Assembly: GCA_029946105.1 (NCBI GenBank)
Contig: JAQSDW010000094.1
Span: forward strand, 1 to 43,682
Direction of reading: 5' to 3'
DNA: 43,682 nt
Source: Reyranella sp.
GTDB taxonomy: Bacteria > Pseudomonadota > Alphaproteobacteria > Reyranellales > Reyranellaceae
Part shown: positions 13,774-22,788 of the stretch, one piece after another
Position numbering within the stretch: position 1 is the stretch's first letter
How the letters are laid out: each line of letters starts with the position of its first letter
Notes under the pieces: model-generated
The model's input: the letters and a program-made list of their open reading frames with translations, nothing else
What the model was told of the DNA's origin: nothing
The model's database searches: none
Program-made: the position numbers and the translations under genes

Positions 13774-16455
13774 ATGCTCGACAAGACCTACGACCCCAAG
13801 GAAATCGAAGCCCGCCGTTATCCCGAGTGGGAGCAGGCCGGTGCTTTCCGCGCCCACCCCAAGTCGGCAAAGCCGCCGTACTGCATCGTCATCCCGCCGC
13901 CCAACGTCACGGGCAGCCTGCACATGGGCCATGCGCTCGACAATACGCTGCAGGACGTGCTGATCCGCTGGCGCCGCATGAAGGGCGACGACGCGCTGTG
14001 GCAACCCGGCACCGACCACGCCGGCATCGCCACGCAAATGGTCGTGGTCCGCAATCTCGAGCAGGAGGACATCGGCCTCGCCGTCGAGGGGGCGGCCAGG
14101 AACGACGCCAACAAGAAGCTGCTCAATCGCGAGGAGTTCCTCGCCAAGGTCTGGGAGTGGAAGGCTTTTTCAGGCGGCACCATCACTGGGCAGCTCCGCC
14201 GCCTCGGCGCTTCATGTGACTGGAGCCGCGAGCGCTTCACCATGGACGAGGGGCTGTCGAAGGCGGTCCTGAAAGTGTTCGTCGAGCTCTACAAGGCCGG
14301 CCTGATCTACAAGGACCTCCGGCTGGTCAACTGGGACCCCAAGATGCTGACGGCGATCTCGGACCTCGAGGTCGAAACGCGCGAGGTGAGGGGCAGCCTC
14401 TGGTATTTCAAATATCCGATCGAGGGCGCGGCCGACGAGTTCATCGTCGTGGCGACGACGCGGCCCGAGACGATGCTGGGCGATACCGGCATCGCCGTGC
14501 ACTCCGACGATCCCAAGTGGAAGCACCTGATCGGCAAGCATGCCGTGCTGCCGCTGGTCGGCCGCAAGATCAGGATCGTGGCCGACGAATACTCGGACCC
14601 GGAAAAGGGCTCGGGCGCGGTGAAGATTACGCCGGCGCACGACTTCAACGACTTCGAGGTCGGCCGCCGGCACAATCTCGAAGCCATCAACATCTTCGAC
14701 AAGTTCGCGGCGCTGAACGACAAGGTGCCGGAGAAGTATCGCGGCCTCGACCGCTTCGATGCCCGCAAGAAGATCGTGGCGGAGATGGAAGAGCTCGGTC
14801 TCGTCGAGAAGATCGAGCCGCACACCCATGCCGTGCCCTACGGCGACCGCGGCGGCGTGCCGGTCGAGCCCTATCTCACCGAGCAGTGGTATGCCGACGC
14901 CAAGAAGCTCGCCCAGGAACCGATCGCGGCGGCGCGCGACGGCCGCGTGAAGTTCGTGCCCGAGCGCGGGCGCGAGGAATTCTTCCGCTGGATGGAGAAC
15001 ATCCAGCCGTGGTGCGTGTCGCGCCAACTCTGGTGGGGGCATCAGATCCCGGCCTGGTATGGCCCGGACAAGAAGGTGTTCGTGGCGCTCTCCGAGGAAG
15101 AGGCCAAGGCAGAAGCGCGCGCCCACTACGGCAAGGACGTCGCGCTGGAGCGCGATCCCGATGTGCTCGACACCTGGTTCAGCTCGGCGCTGTGGCCGTT
15201 CTCGACGCTGGGCTGGCCCGACCAGACGCCCGAACTCGCGAAGTACTATCCGACCAGCGTGCTGGTGACCGGTTGGGACATCCTGTTCTTCTGGGTCGCC
15301 CGCATGATGATGATGGGCATGCACTTCATGAAGGAAGTGCCGTTCGGCACCGTCTACCTGCACGGGCTGGTGACGGACGAGAAGGGCCAGAAGATGTCCA
15401 AGTCCAAGGGGAACGTGATCGATCCCCTGGAACTGATCGACAAGTACGGCGCCGACGCGCTGCGCTTCACCATGACATCGCTTGCCGCCTCGCAGGCCGG
15501 CCGCCTCCGCCTGGCGCCGGCGCGCGTCGAAGGCTCGCGCAATTTCGCGACCAAGCTGTGGAACGCCACGCGCTATGCCGAGATGAACGGCGCCGCACTG
15601 CCAAAAGGATTCGATCCGGCCACAGCAAAGCTCACCGTCAACAAGTGGATGCTGGGTGAATTGGCGCGCGCCAACACCACGATCGACAAGGCCCTGACGG
15701 AATTCCGGCTTAACGAGGCGTCGACCGCGCTCTACGAGTTCATCTGGGGCGTGGTCTGCGACTGGTATGTCGAACTCACCAAGCCGATCCTTCAGGGCGC
15801 CGACGGCGCTGAGAAGGACGAGACGCGCGCCGTCACCGCCTATGTGCTGCGCGAGACGGTCAAGCTCCTGCACCCGGTGATGCCGTTCATCACCGAGGAA
15901 CTGTGGGACAAGCTCGGCCACCGCGCCGAGCATGGCGCCTTGATCGGACAGCCCTGGCCCGTGCCGCCGTCGCTCGATGCGGCCGCCGATGCCGAAATGG
16001 GCTGGCTTGTGAAGCTGATTTCCGACATCCGCTCGGCGCGCGCCGAGTTGAACGTGCCGGCCGGAGCCAAGCTCCGGATGCTGGTGGTGGGCGGCGACGG
16101 CACCACGGCGAAGCGGCTGGAAACCCATCGTGCCGCAATCGAGCGGCTGGCGCGCATCGAAGGGATCGAGACGGCGGAGACTGCGCCCAAGGGCGCGCTG
16201 CAGATCGTGGTCGGCGAGGCGACCTACGCTTTGCCGGTGACCGACGTCATCGATCTCAAGGCCGAAAGTGCGCGGCTGCAGAAGGAAATCAAGAAGCTCA
16301 GCGACGAGATCGCCAAGATCGACGCCAAGCTCGGCAATGCCACCTTCGTGTCGCGCGCGCCGGAAGAAGTCGTCGAGGAGCAGCGCGAGCGCCGCCGCCA
16401 GGCGGAGCAGACCCGCACGCGCCTCAGCACGGCACTCGAGCGGCTGGGGGTGTAG
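13774..16455 (+). CDS. valS: valyl-tRNA synthetase
   Basis: An 893-residue class I synthetase that charges tRNA-Val and edits mischarged threonine. The HIGH motif is GSLHMGH (H50 and H53) after PPPNVTG, and KMSKS is at residues 540-544. The CP1 editing domain lies between them, with FIVVATTRPETMLGDTGIAV and the AVKITPAHDFNDFEVG segment. After the catalytic core come the anticodon-binding helices (WGVVCDWYVELTKP) and a C-terminal coiled-coil arm (about 825-893) that ends ERLGV and binds the tRNA. The length is normal and no key residue is missing. The start is the ATG after AGAAGTAGCAAGAG. A MerR-type gene follows after 115 bp. Confidence 0.97.
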   Translation: MLDKTYDPKEIEARRYPEWEQAGAFRAHPKSAKPPYCIVIPPPNVTGSLHMGHALDNTLQDVLIRWRRMKGDDALWQPGTDHAGIATQMVVVRNLEQEDIGLAVEGAARNDANKKLLNREEFLAKVWEWKAFSGGTITGQLRRLGASCDWSRERFTMDEGLSKAVLKVFVELYKAGLIYKDLRLVNWDPKMLTAISDLEVETREVRGSLWYFKYPIEGAADEFIVVATTRPETMLGDTGIAVHSDDPKWKHLIGKHAVLPLVGRKIRIVADEYSDPEKGSGAVKITPAHDFNDFEVGRRHNLEAINIFDKFAALNDKVPEKYRGLDRFDARKKIVAEMEELGLVEKIEPHTHAVPYGDRGGVPVEPYLTEQWYADAKKLAQEPIAAARDGRVKFVPERGREEFFRWMENIQPWCVSRQLWWGHQIPAWYGPDKKVFVALSEEEAKAEARAHYGKDVALERDPDVLDTWFSSALWPFSTLGWPDQTPELAKYYPTSVLVTGWDILFFWVARMMMMGMHFMKEVPFGTVYLHGLVTDEKGQKMSKSKGNVIDPLELIDKYGADALRFTMTSLAASQAGRLRLAPARVEGSRNFATKLWNATRYAEMNGAALPKGFDPATAKLTVNKWMLGELARANTTIDKALTEFRLNEASTALYEFIWGVVCDWYVELTKPILQGADGAEKDETRAVTAYVLRETVKLLHPVMPFITEELWDKLGHRAEHGALIGQPWPVPPSLDAAADAEMGWLVKLISDIRSARAELNVPAGAKLRMLVVGGDGTTAKRLETHRAAIERLARIEGIETAETAPKGALQIVVGEATYALPVTDVIDLKAESARLQKEIKKLSDEIAKIDAKLGNATFVSRAPEEVVEEQRERRRQAEQTRTRLSTALERLGV

Positions 16456-16509
16456 CGCCTTCTTCCTCGGCGCGGATCTCTTGGTGGTGGACAAACGAGA
16501 GATTGCGGC

Positions 16510-16540
16510 TTGACCCGGCCCCTGGGGCAGCCCCGATAAG
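16510..16540 (+). promoter_or_regulatory. candidate MerR-type promoter with 19-bp spacer
   Basis: TTGACC (16510-16515) and GATAAG (16535-16540) are 19 bases apart. The spacer holds overlapping palindromes GCCCC-T-GGGGC-A-GCCCC (16518-16534). MerR regulators act on promoters with over-long 19-20 bp spacers and a dyad between the boxes. The site lies directly upstream of a MerR-domain gene, so self-regulation is likely if the site is real. Confidence 0.45.
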
Positions 16541-16570
16541 GAGAGCGGTCAGCAAGCAACGAGGTGAATC

Positions 16571-17605
16571 GTGAGCTCTTCCGCCCAATTCCTGAATTCT
16601 TCGGAAGCCGCCCGGCGACTGGGCGTCTCCACCAAGGCCCTTCGACTCTACGAACAGCGTGGTCTGCTCACGCCGGTCCGAAGTGCGGCCGGATGGCGGG
16701 CCTATGGTCCCGCCGAAATGTCCCGGGCGGCCGAGATCGTGGCCCTGCGCGCGCTCGGCCTCAGCCTCGCCCAGGTGGCACGGGTGCTGTGGGGCGACGC
16801 CGGGGATCTGGAGCCGGCCCTGGCCGCACATCAGGTCACGCTCGAAGGCCGGGCCCGCGAACTCGCCGCCACCGTGGAGAAGATCCGCGGCCTGCGGACC
16901 GATATTGCACAAGGCCAGATGCCGACGTCGGGGGAACTTGCCCGGCTGCTGGGGCCGCCGGCCGATCTCAGTGTCGCCTTCGACCTTCCCTGGCCGTGGG
17001 GCGGTGAACGGTTCGAACTGCGCGACATCCGCGCGCTGAACTACATCATCGGCCCGCTGGGCAGCGGCAAGACACGGCTGGCCCTTCGTCTGGCGGAGAC
17101 CTTGCCTGACGCTGCTTTCCTGGGCCTGGACCGGTTGGCGGAGGACGGCGCCGCAGCGCAGGCGCGGTTGGACACGGATCCGGCCCTCAAGGCGCGCGTC
17201 GATGAGAGCCTGGCGTGGCTCGTCGAGGACGGTGCCGTGGTATCGAAGCCCCTGGTCGCGCTGCTCGTCGGACTGGAAGCCGAAGGCCCCGCCGTGCTGG
17301 TCGTCGACCTGGTGGAGAAGGGGCTGGATCAGGCCGCGCAGGAGGCGTTAATCGCCCACCTGCGTCGTCGCGGCGCCGGCGGCCGGCCGCTCTTCCTTCT
17401 GACGCGCTCCAACGCGATCCTCGACCTGGCCGCTGTAGGACCCGACGAGTCGATCCTGTTCTGCCCGGCCAACCACAGCCCGCCCACGCGTGTGGCGCCT
17501 TATCCCGGCGCACCGGGCTATGAGGCCGTCACCACGTGCCTCGCCTCGCCGGAGGTGCGGGCGCGAACCGAAGGTGTCATCGCCTGGCGTCCCCAGGTGG
17601 CGTAG
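16571..17605 (+). CDS. MerR-type regulator fused to a P-loop (ABC-like) domain
   Basis: A 344-residue two-part protein. Residues 8-75 are a MerR winged helix: FLNSSEAARRLGVSTKALRL, LYEQRGLLTPVRSAAGWRAY, then ALGLSLAQVARVL. A helical segment (about 80-115) follows, as in MerR dimers. Residues 140-344 look like an ATPase related to ABC proteins: strand RALNYII, Walker A GPLGSGKT (161-168), Walker B-like AVLVVDLVEKGLD (241-253) and LFLLTRSNAIL (274-284) at the switch position. The usual catalytic Glu after the Walker B Asp is Leu here, and no LSGGQ signature is evident, so it may bind ATP rather than turn it over. A GTG start is preceded by GAGGTG. The signal it senses is unknown. Confidence 0.75.
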   Translation: MSSSAQFLNSSEAARRLGVSTKALRLYEQRGLLTPVRSAAGWRAYGPAEMSRAAEIVALRALGLSLAQVARVLWGDAGDLEPALAAHQVTLEGRARELAATVEKIRGLRTDIAQGQMPTSGELARLLGPPADLSVAFDLPWPWGGERFELRDIRALNYIIGPLGSGKTRLALRLAETLPDAAFLGLDRLAEDGAAAQARLDTDPALKARVDESLAWLVEDGAVVSKPLVALLVGLEAEGPAVLVVDLVEKGLDQAAQEALIAHLRRRGAGGRPLFLLTRSNAILDLAAVGPDESILFCPANHSPPTRVAPYPGAPGYEAVTTCLASPEVRARTEGVIAWRPQVA

Positions 17606-17638
17606 CGGACTGCGTTCGTGCCCGCTAACGCAGTGACT

Positions 17639-18112
17639 TCAACGCAGTGGCTTCGTCCACCAGTTCGACGCGATGGTGAGGTCGGACCGGCGCAGCATCT
17701 CGGCCTTGGCAAGATCGCGGTCGGCGCCGACCACCAGGATCTGGGCGGCGCCTGCCTCGTGGATCAACGTCGAGGCGTGCGAGAGCAGGGCCTCGCCGAT
17801 CGTCAGCCAGTGATGGGGTTCGAGGACGCAAAAGTCGTCGACCAGGTAGGTGTCGCCGCCCGGCGCATAGACGGGAGGGGCGGGAAACTTCCGCGCGATC
17901 AGGAAGCCCAGCAACTGGACGCCTTCGATCGCGACCAGGAAGAACGTCTCTGGTTCTGACAGCAGCTTGGTGAAGAAGCTTCGAGTCGTCTCGGCCGAGT
18001 TGGCGGCTTTGCGCCAGAATGTCGGCTGATACTTCTGGTACTGGCGGCGATTGCGTTCGACCAGAACGACGATCGCATCGAGATCCGAAGCGATCGACTT
18101 CCTAATCTCCAT
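17639..18112 (-). CDS. GNAT-like acetyltransferase
   Basis: A 157-residue protein with a GNAT-like plan: MEIRKSIASDLDAIVVLVER at the start, a central strand FFLVAIEGVQLLGFLIARKF, and YLVDDFCVLEPHHWLTIGEA in place of the usual acetyl-CoA loop (normally Q/R-x-x-G-x-G/A). A late AAQILVVGADRDLAKAEMLR matches the last conserved helix. The acetyl-CoA loop is weak, so activity is uncertain. It is the last gene of a five-gene minus-strand series, 14 bp after the PhyH gene. It ends 33 bp from the convergent end of the MerR-fusion gene. Confidence 0.65.
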   Translation of the reverse strand: MEIRKSIASDLDAIVVLVERNRRQYQKYQPTFWRKAANSAETTRSFFTKLLSEPETFFLVAIEGVQLLGFLIARKFPAPPVYAPGGDTYLVDDFCVLEPHHWLTIGEALLSHASTLIHEAGAAQILVVGADRDLAKAEMLRRSDLTIASNWWTKPLR

Positions 18113-18126
18113 CGCCGGCCCCCGGC

Positions 18127-18957
<831 letters not shown>

Positions 18958-18969
18958 CGGTTCCTCGGC

Positions 18970-20514
18970 CTATAGTGGGCGGAAGACGTTGCGGCCGCCC
19001 TCATCGGAGACCGATACTTTACGCCCAAGCTGCTCGCGCGTCATCATGTCGGCCAGGATCGCAGGTTCATCCGGCGCCATGGCGACGAAGCGGTCTCCCG
19101 ATGCATCGAGTCGGCCGAGAATGTAGCCCCGTTCCGGCGCGTCCTTGCCGTAGGTCACGCAATAGGTCTCGACGGTTCCGGTGCCGGAGGGCTTCGTATC
19201 GACGCGGCGCTTGGGGCGGGCATCGAGCTCGGCCTGGAACTTCTTCGGGTCCTCGCGCTTCCACGGTCCCTTGGTCGGCTCGGTCGAATAGAGGCCGGCC
19301 GAATGTTTGGTGAGGTAGTTGCCGTTGGCCGTCACCATGCCGAACGAGCCGGGCTTGCGGCGAACGACATTCATCATCTCGGCGATCGAATGGGTGACGT
19401 AGTTGTTGCCCGGGCCGCCGAAGAACGGCAGCCCGCCGGTGACGCTGATCGGCCGCGGGTCGTCCTCGGCGATGCCGATCTCCTGCATCGCCACTTCGAC
19501 CGCGGACGGGAAGCAGCTGTAGAGGTCGAAGGCGTCGACGTCGGCCACCGTCTTGCCGGCCATGTCGAGGGCGATGCGCGCGCAGCCATGGATCGCGGGC
19601 GAGGCATTCAGCTTCTCGCGCTCGGAGACCACCCAGGTGTCGGTGCCGTCGGCGCAGCCGTGCAGGAACACCCAGCGGTCCGGCGGGATGCCCCATTCGA
19701 GGGCCTTGGCGACGGAGGTCATCAGCACGGCGGCGGCCTGGTCGATGATGGCGTTGGCATTCATCAGCCGCGGGTAGGGGAAGCAGATCCAGCGGTTGTC
19801 GCCCGAAATCGTCGACAGCGCGTCGGCGTTATAGCCCTCGCGCCGCGTCGCCAGTGGATTTTTCTTGGCCACGGAAGCCAGACGTTCGAACAGGCGACCC
19901 ATCGCCTTCATGTGGCTCTGGACGTCGCGCTTCAGCCCGCCGCGAATGGCGTTCTCCAGCAGCGGATAGAAATGGATGGCGGCGCGCAGCTCGTGGCGGG
20001 CTTCCTCCTCGCTGAAGCCGAAACGCGGATCGCCGATGCGCATCGGTTCACCGCCGGGATCCTCGTTCCAGTCGATCCTTTGTCCGGCCTTGCGCGCGAT
20101 CTGCGTGCTGCGCAGCAATTCGGCGCCGCAGATCAGCGCCAGATCGGTCTCGCCGCCCGCGATCTCCTCGGCGAAGCGGTTGACCAGGTACTGGGGCATG
20201 TTGCCGCCGGAATGGCTGTAGAGCAGCTGGCGCGGATGGGCATGCAGCCGGTCGGCAACGCTCTGGGGCGCATTGCTGGAGCGGCCGAAGGGCGAGGCGA
20301 AGCGCGGGCTGATGTCGCTGAAGAACTCCATGACGGCGATGGCGTCGATCATATGGCCAAGGCCGTGGCCGCCTATTTCAGCACCGGTGTCGTCGAGCGC
20401 GGCGGCCGCCGCTTCGGCGCAGAAGGCGACGCGCGAACGTTCGCTCGACGGCGCGCCCGTCGTGTCGGTGATCTGGCCGCAGCCGACGAGGATGGGTGTC
20501 CGATCGTCGATCAT
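18970..20514 (-). CDS. thiolase-superfamily protein (acetyl-CoA acetyltransferase-like)
   Basis: A 514-residue thiolase-fold protein. It begins DDRTPILVGCGQITDTTGAP, as thiolases do, and has MSRLMN-like inner segments (FPYPRLMNANAIIDQAAAVL) and VDAFDLYSCFPSAVEVAMQE. Where classical thiolases have the nucleophile motif C-x-SG, this protein has HSGGNMPQYLVNRFAEE with no Cys. The C-terminal GHP and CxG motifs are replaced by TGGLPFFGGPGNNYVTHSIA and FGMVTANGNYLTKHSAG. This is a recognisable but uncharacterised family, common next to CaiB genes. It may act on CoA esters by a different mechanism or be a partner subunit. The ATG at 20514 overlaps the CoA-transferase stop by 4 bp, showing tight coupling. 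Confidence 0.78.
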   Translation of the reverse strand: MIDDRTPILVGCGQITDTTGAPSSERSRVAFCAEAAAAALDDTGAEIGGHGLGHMIDAIAVMEFFSDISPRFASPFGRSSNAPQSVADRLHAHPRQLLYSHSGGNMPQYLVNRFAEEIAGGETDLALICGAELLRSTQIARKAGQRIDWNEDPGGEPMRIGDPRFGFSEEEARHELRAAIHFYPLLENAIRGGLKRDVQSHMKAMGRLFERLASVAKKNPLATRREGYNADALSTISGDNRWICFPYPRLMNANAIIDQAAAVLMTSVAKALEWGIPPDRWVFLHGCADGTDTWVVSEREKLNASPAIHGCARIALDMAGKTVADVDAFDLYSCFPSAVEVAMQEIGIAEDDPRPISVTGGLPFFGGPGNNYVTHSIAEMMNVVRRKPGSFGMVTANGNYLTKHSAGLYSTEPTKGPWKREDPKKFQAELDARPKRRVDTKPSGTGTVETYCVTYGKDAPERGYILGRLDASGDRFVAMAPDEPAILADMMTREQLGRKVSVSDEGGRNVFRPL

Positions 20515-21671
20515 TTCAACAACACTTCGATTTCCGTGGGTGCCAGGCCGGCGTCGGCCAGGACACTCCTGGTGTGCTCGCCAAGGTCGGCGACCTTCGG
20601 TCCGCTTTGCAGAGGCGAGCCCGAGAAGCGGAAGGGCGGCGCCGGTGACTTGTAGGCACCTGCGCTGTCCTCGATGGTGCAGAGCGAACCGCGATGCTCG
20701 ACCTGCGGATCCTGCAGCGCTTCGGTGACGGTGAGGTAGGGCGAGCAGGGCACGCCGTGCTTCTCCAGCGCCGCGACGCATTCCTTGACCGTGAGCGTCT
20801 TCGACCAGGCCTCGAACTCGTCGACGAACTTGTCCCAATTCATGCGGCGGTCGCCGTACTTCTCGAAACGCGGATCGGTCAGCCAGTCGCGCCGGCCGGC
20901 CGCCGTCGCCATGTCCTGGAACGTCTTTTCGCTCGCCGTTGCCAGCATGACATAGCCGTCCTTGGCCTCGACCGGTCCATACATCGGCCGCGACGGCATC
21001 TCGAAATCGAACTGCGCTCGGTTCACTTCCCCCAGCAGCATGCCGACCAGACTCTCGAACATCGAGACGTCGACCATCTGGCCTCGGCCGGTGGCGTTGC
21101 GCTGATGGAGCGCGGCCAGAATGGCGCCCATGGCGTAGGCGCCGCTGGCATAATCGGCGACGAAGATGCCGCAATTATCCGGCCGCTCACGGCCTTGCTG
21201 ATAGAAAAGATGAGCCCGGTCGTAGCCGGTCGAGGCGTGGATGACCGGGGCATAGGCTGGCCGTCCGGCGGCGGGCCCGGTCTGGCCGTAGCCGGAGATG
21301 GCGCCATAGATGATCCGGGGATTGACCTTCGCCAGCTCTGGATAATCCAGGCCCAGGCGCTTCATCACGCCCGGCCGGTAGTTCTCCAGCACGATGTCGA
21401 CGACCTTGACGAGCTTCTTCACGGCCACGATCGCCTCGGTCTTCTTGAGGTCGAGCACGATCGACTTCTTGCCGGCGTTGAGCTGGCCGAACATCGTGCC
21501 GGCGCCGTTCCTCTGCACGGGCCGCGAGCGCATCAGGTCGCCCTCCGGCGATTCGACCTTGATGACGTCGGCGCCCATGTCGGCCAACAGGCGGGTGCAA
21601 TGCGGGCCCGCGATGGTCGTCGAGAAGTCGAGGACGCGCAGGCCGTGCAGCGGCCTTGTCTGTTCAGTCAT
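20511..21671 (-). CDS. CaiB/BaiF family (type III) CoA-transferase
   Basis: A 386-residue family III CoA-transferase, enzymes that move CoA between organic acids through an aspartyl intermediate. It shows HGLRVLDFSTTIAGPHCTRL, LADMGADVIKVESPEGDLMR, NAGKKSIVLDLKKTEA and VDIVLENYRPGVMKRLGLDY. The catalytic Asp is in GIFVADYASGAYAMGAILAA, followed by GRGQMVDVSMFESLVGMLLG. The length is normal. The acid used cannot be inferred; relatives act on carnitine, oxalate, succinate/itaconate and mesaconate. It lies between an EamA exporter gene (4 bp upstream) and the thiolase-like gene (4-bp overlap), so it is part of one transcript. Confidence 0.92.
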   Translation of the reverse strand: MTEQTRPLHGLRVLDFSTTIAGPHCTRLLADMGADVIKVESPEGDLMRSRPVQRNGAGTMFGQLNAGKKSIVLDLKKTEAIVAVKKLVKVVDIVLENYRPGVMKRLGLDYPELAKVNPRIIYGAISGYGQTGPAAGRPAYAPVIHASTGYDRAHLFYQQGRERPDNCGIFVADYASGAYAMGAILAALHQRNATGRGQMVDVSMFESLVGMLLGEVNRAQFDFEMPSRPMYGPVEAKDGYVMLATASEKTFQDMATAAGRRDWLTDPRFEKYGDRRMNWDKFVDEFEAWSKTLTVKECVAALEKHGVPCSPYLTVTEALQDPQVEHRGSLCTIEDSAGAYKSPAPPFRFSGSPLQSGPKVADLGEHTRSVLADAGLAPTEIEVLLK

Positions 21672-21675
21672 GAGA

Positions 21676-22581
21676 TCACCGCGTTACGAGGACGAGAACG
21701 ACGCCGCCGACCACGAGGATGCTGCCGATCCATTCGCCGAGGGACGGCCGCTCCTTGAGAACGAGACGCGAGGAGATGAAGGTGAAGACGAGCTCGATCT
21801 GGCCGACGGCGCGCACCAGTGCGGCATTCTCGAGTGTCGTGGCGAGCGCCCATCCGGCCGATCCCATCACACTGAAGATGCCGACCCAGATCGAGGAGCG
21901 CCAGTTGACCCAGACCTTGCCGAGTTGCGGGCGGTCGCGTCGCAAGAGGTATATCCCCATCAACATGACCTGGATGGTGTTCATGCAGGCGAGCACCGTG
22001 ATGCCGCGCACCAGAAAGTCGCCTTCGGGCAGTTGCTTGGACGCCTCGCGGATCGTGCCGGCGGCAATGGCAAAGATCGCACCGGAGAGGATTCCATAGC
22101 GCGCCCCCTTGTGGGTGAGATCGGCCAGCACGCCGCGTATGTCGGAAAACTTGCCGCGCACGCTCAGGATGGCGACGCCGCCCAGGCAGACCAGGATGCC
22201 CGCCCAGGCGCCCAACGCCAGTGGCTCGCCCGCGATGAAGGTCGCGTACAGGGCCACGAACACCATCTCGGTCTTGGAATAGACCGTGCCGACGGCGAAG
22301 TTGCGCAAGGAGAAGGCATGGATCATCAGCGAGGTGGCCACGATCTGTGCGACACCGGCGATGGTGACCAGGAGCAGGAACATCCAGGTAATCGTCGGCA
22401 CATGGCGGCCCGTGCCCCAGACCAGGAAGGCCAGGGCGCCGAGCGCCAGCGGGGCGCCGTAGAGGTAACGGACGAAATTGGCGCCATCGACGCTCAGCAG
22501 CCCGCGAATCTTCTGCTGCATCGTCGTCCGGATGTTCTGGCACAACGCGGCGGCGATGGTGATCGGTATCCAGAGCGGCAC
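21676..22581 (-). CDS. EamA/DMT-family transporter
   Basis: A 301-residue membrane protein with about ten hydrophobic helices in two EamA-type repeats (LWIPITIAAALCQNIRTTMQ at the start, VGIFSVMGSAGWALATTLEN in the second half). It belongs to the drug/metabolite transporter group, generally exporters of metabolites or amino acids. I chose the GTG at 22581 because AAGGGAG lies 8 bases upstream; an ATG at 22620 would add 13 polar residues and lacks such a site. It is the first gene of the minus-strand series with CaiB, thiolase-like, PhyH and GNAT genes, and divergent from the Bug receptor gene. The cargo is unknown. Confidence 0.85.
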   Translation of the reverse strand: MPLWIPITIAAALCQNIRTTMQQKIRGLLSVDGANFVRYLYGAPLALGALAFLVWGTGRHVPTITWMFLLLVTIAGVAQIVATSLMIHAFSLRNFAVGTVYSKTEMVFVALYATFIAGEPLALGAWAGILVCLGGVAILSVRGKFSDIRGVLADLTHKGARYGILSGAIFAIAAGTIREASKQLPEGDFLVRGITVLACMNTIQVMLMGIYLLRRDRPQLGKVWVNWRSSIWVGIFSVMGSAGWALATTLENAALVRAVGQIELVFTFISSRLVLKERPSLGEWIGSILVVGGVVLVLVTR

Positions 22582-22788
22582 GGCATGTTCTCCCTTGCGA
22601 GGAGTGTATGGCTTCCCCAAACGCGCGTCTGCCGTCCAGATTTCCGCGATGCAGGCCTTATTTCGGCTGCAGGCGACCTATGCATCGGCCACCGGCGTGG
22701 CTAAAGTCCCGACCGCATCAGGGGCGATCAAGCGCATCCAGGTGCCAAAAAGAAAGGCCACGTCTTCGTGGACATCCAGGGGGAAGCG

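Noticed and set aside
14212..16494. Very long open frame (760 codons) on the minus strand across valS
   Set aside because: It is antisense to a complete valyl-tRNA synthetase. The product is rich in Arg, His, Gly and Leu with no domain pattern, as expected for the shadow frame of a GC-rich gene.
16571..17605. Classical mercury or metal MerR regulator
   Set aside because: The Cys residues expected for metal binding after the DNA-binding domain are absent, and no metal-resistance gene is adjacent.
20515..21174. Upstream extension of the thiolase-like frame
   Set aside because: The frame stays open into the CoA-transferase gene, but the protein only begins to look like a thiolase at the ATG at 20514, which overlaps the upstream stop by 4 bases as coupled genes do.
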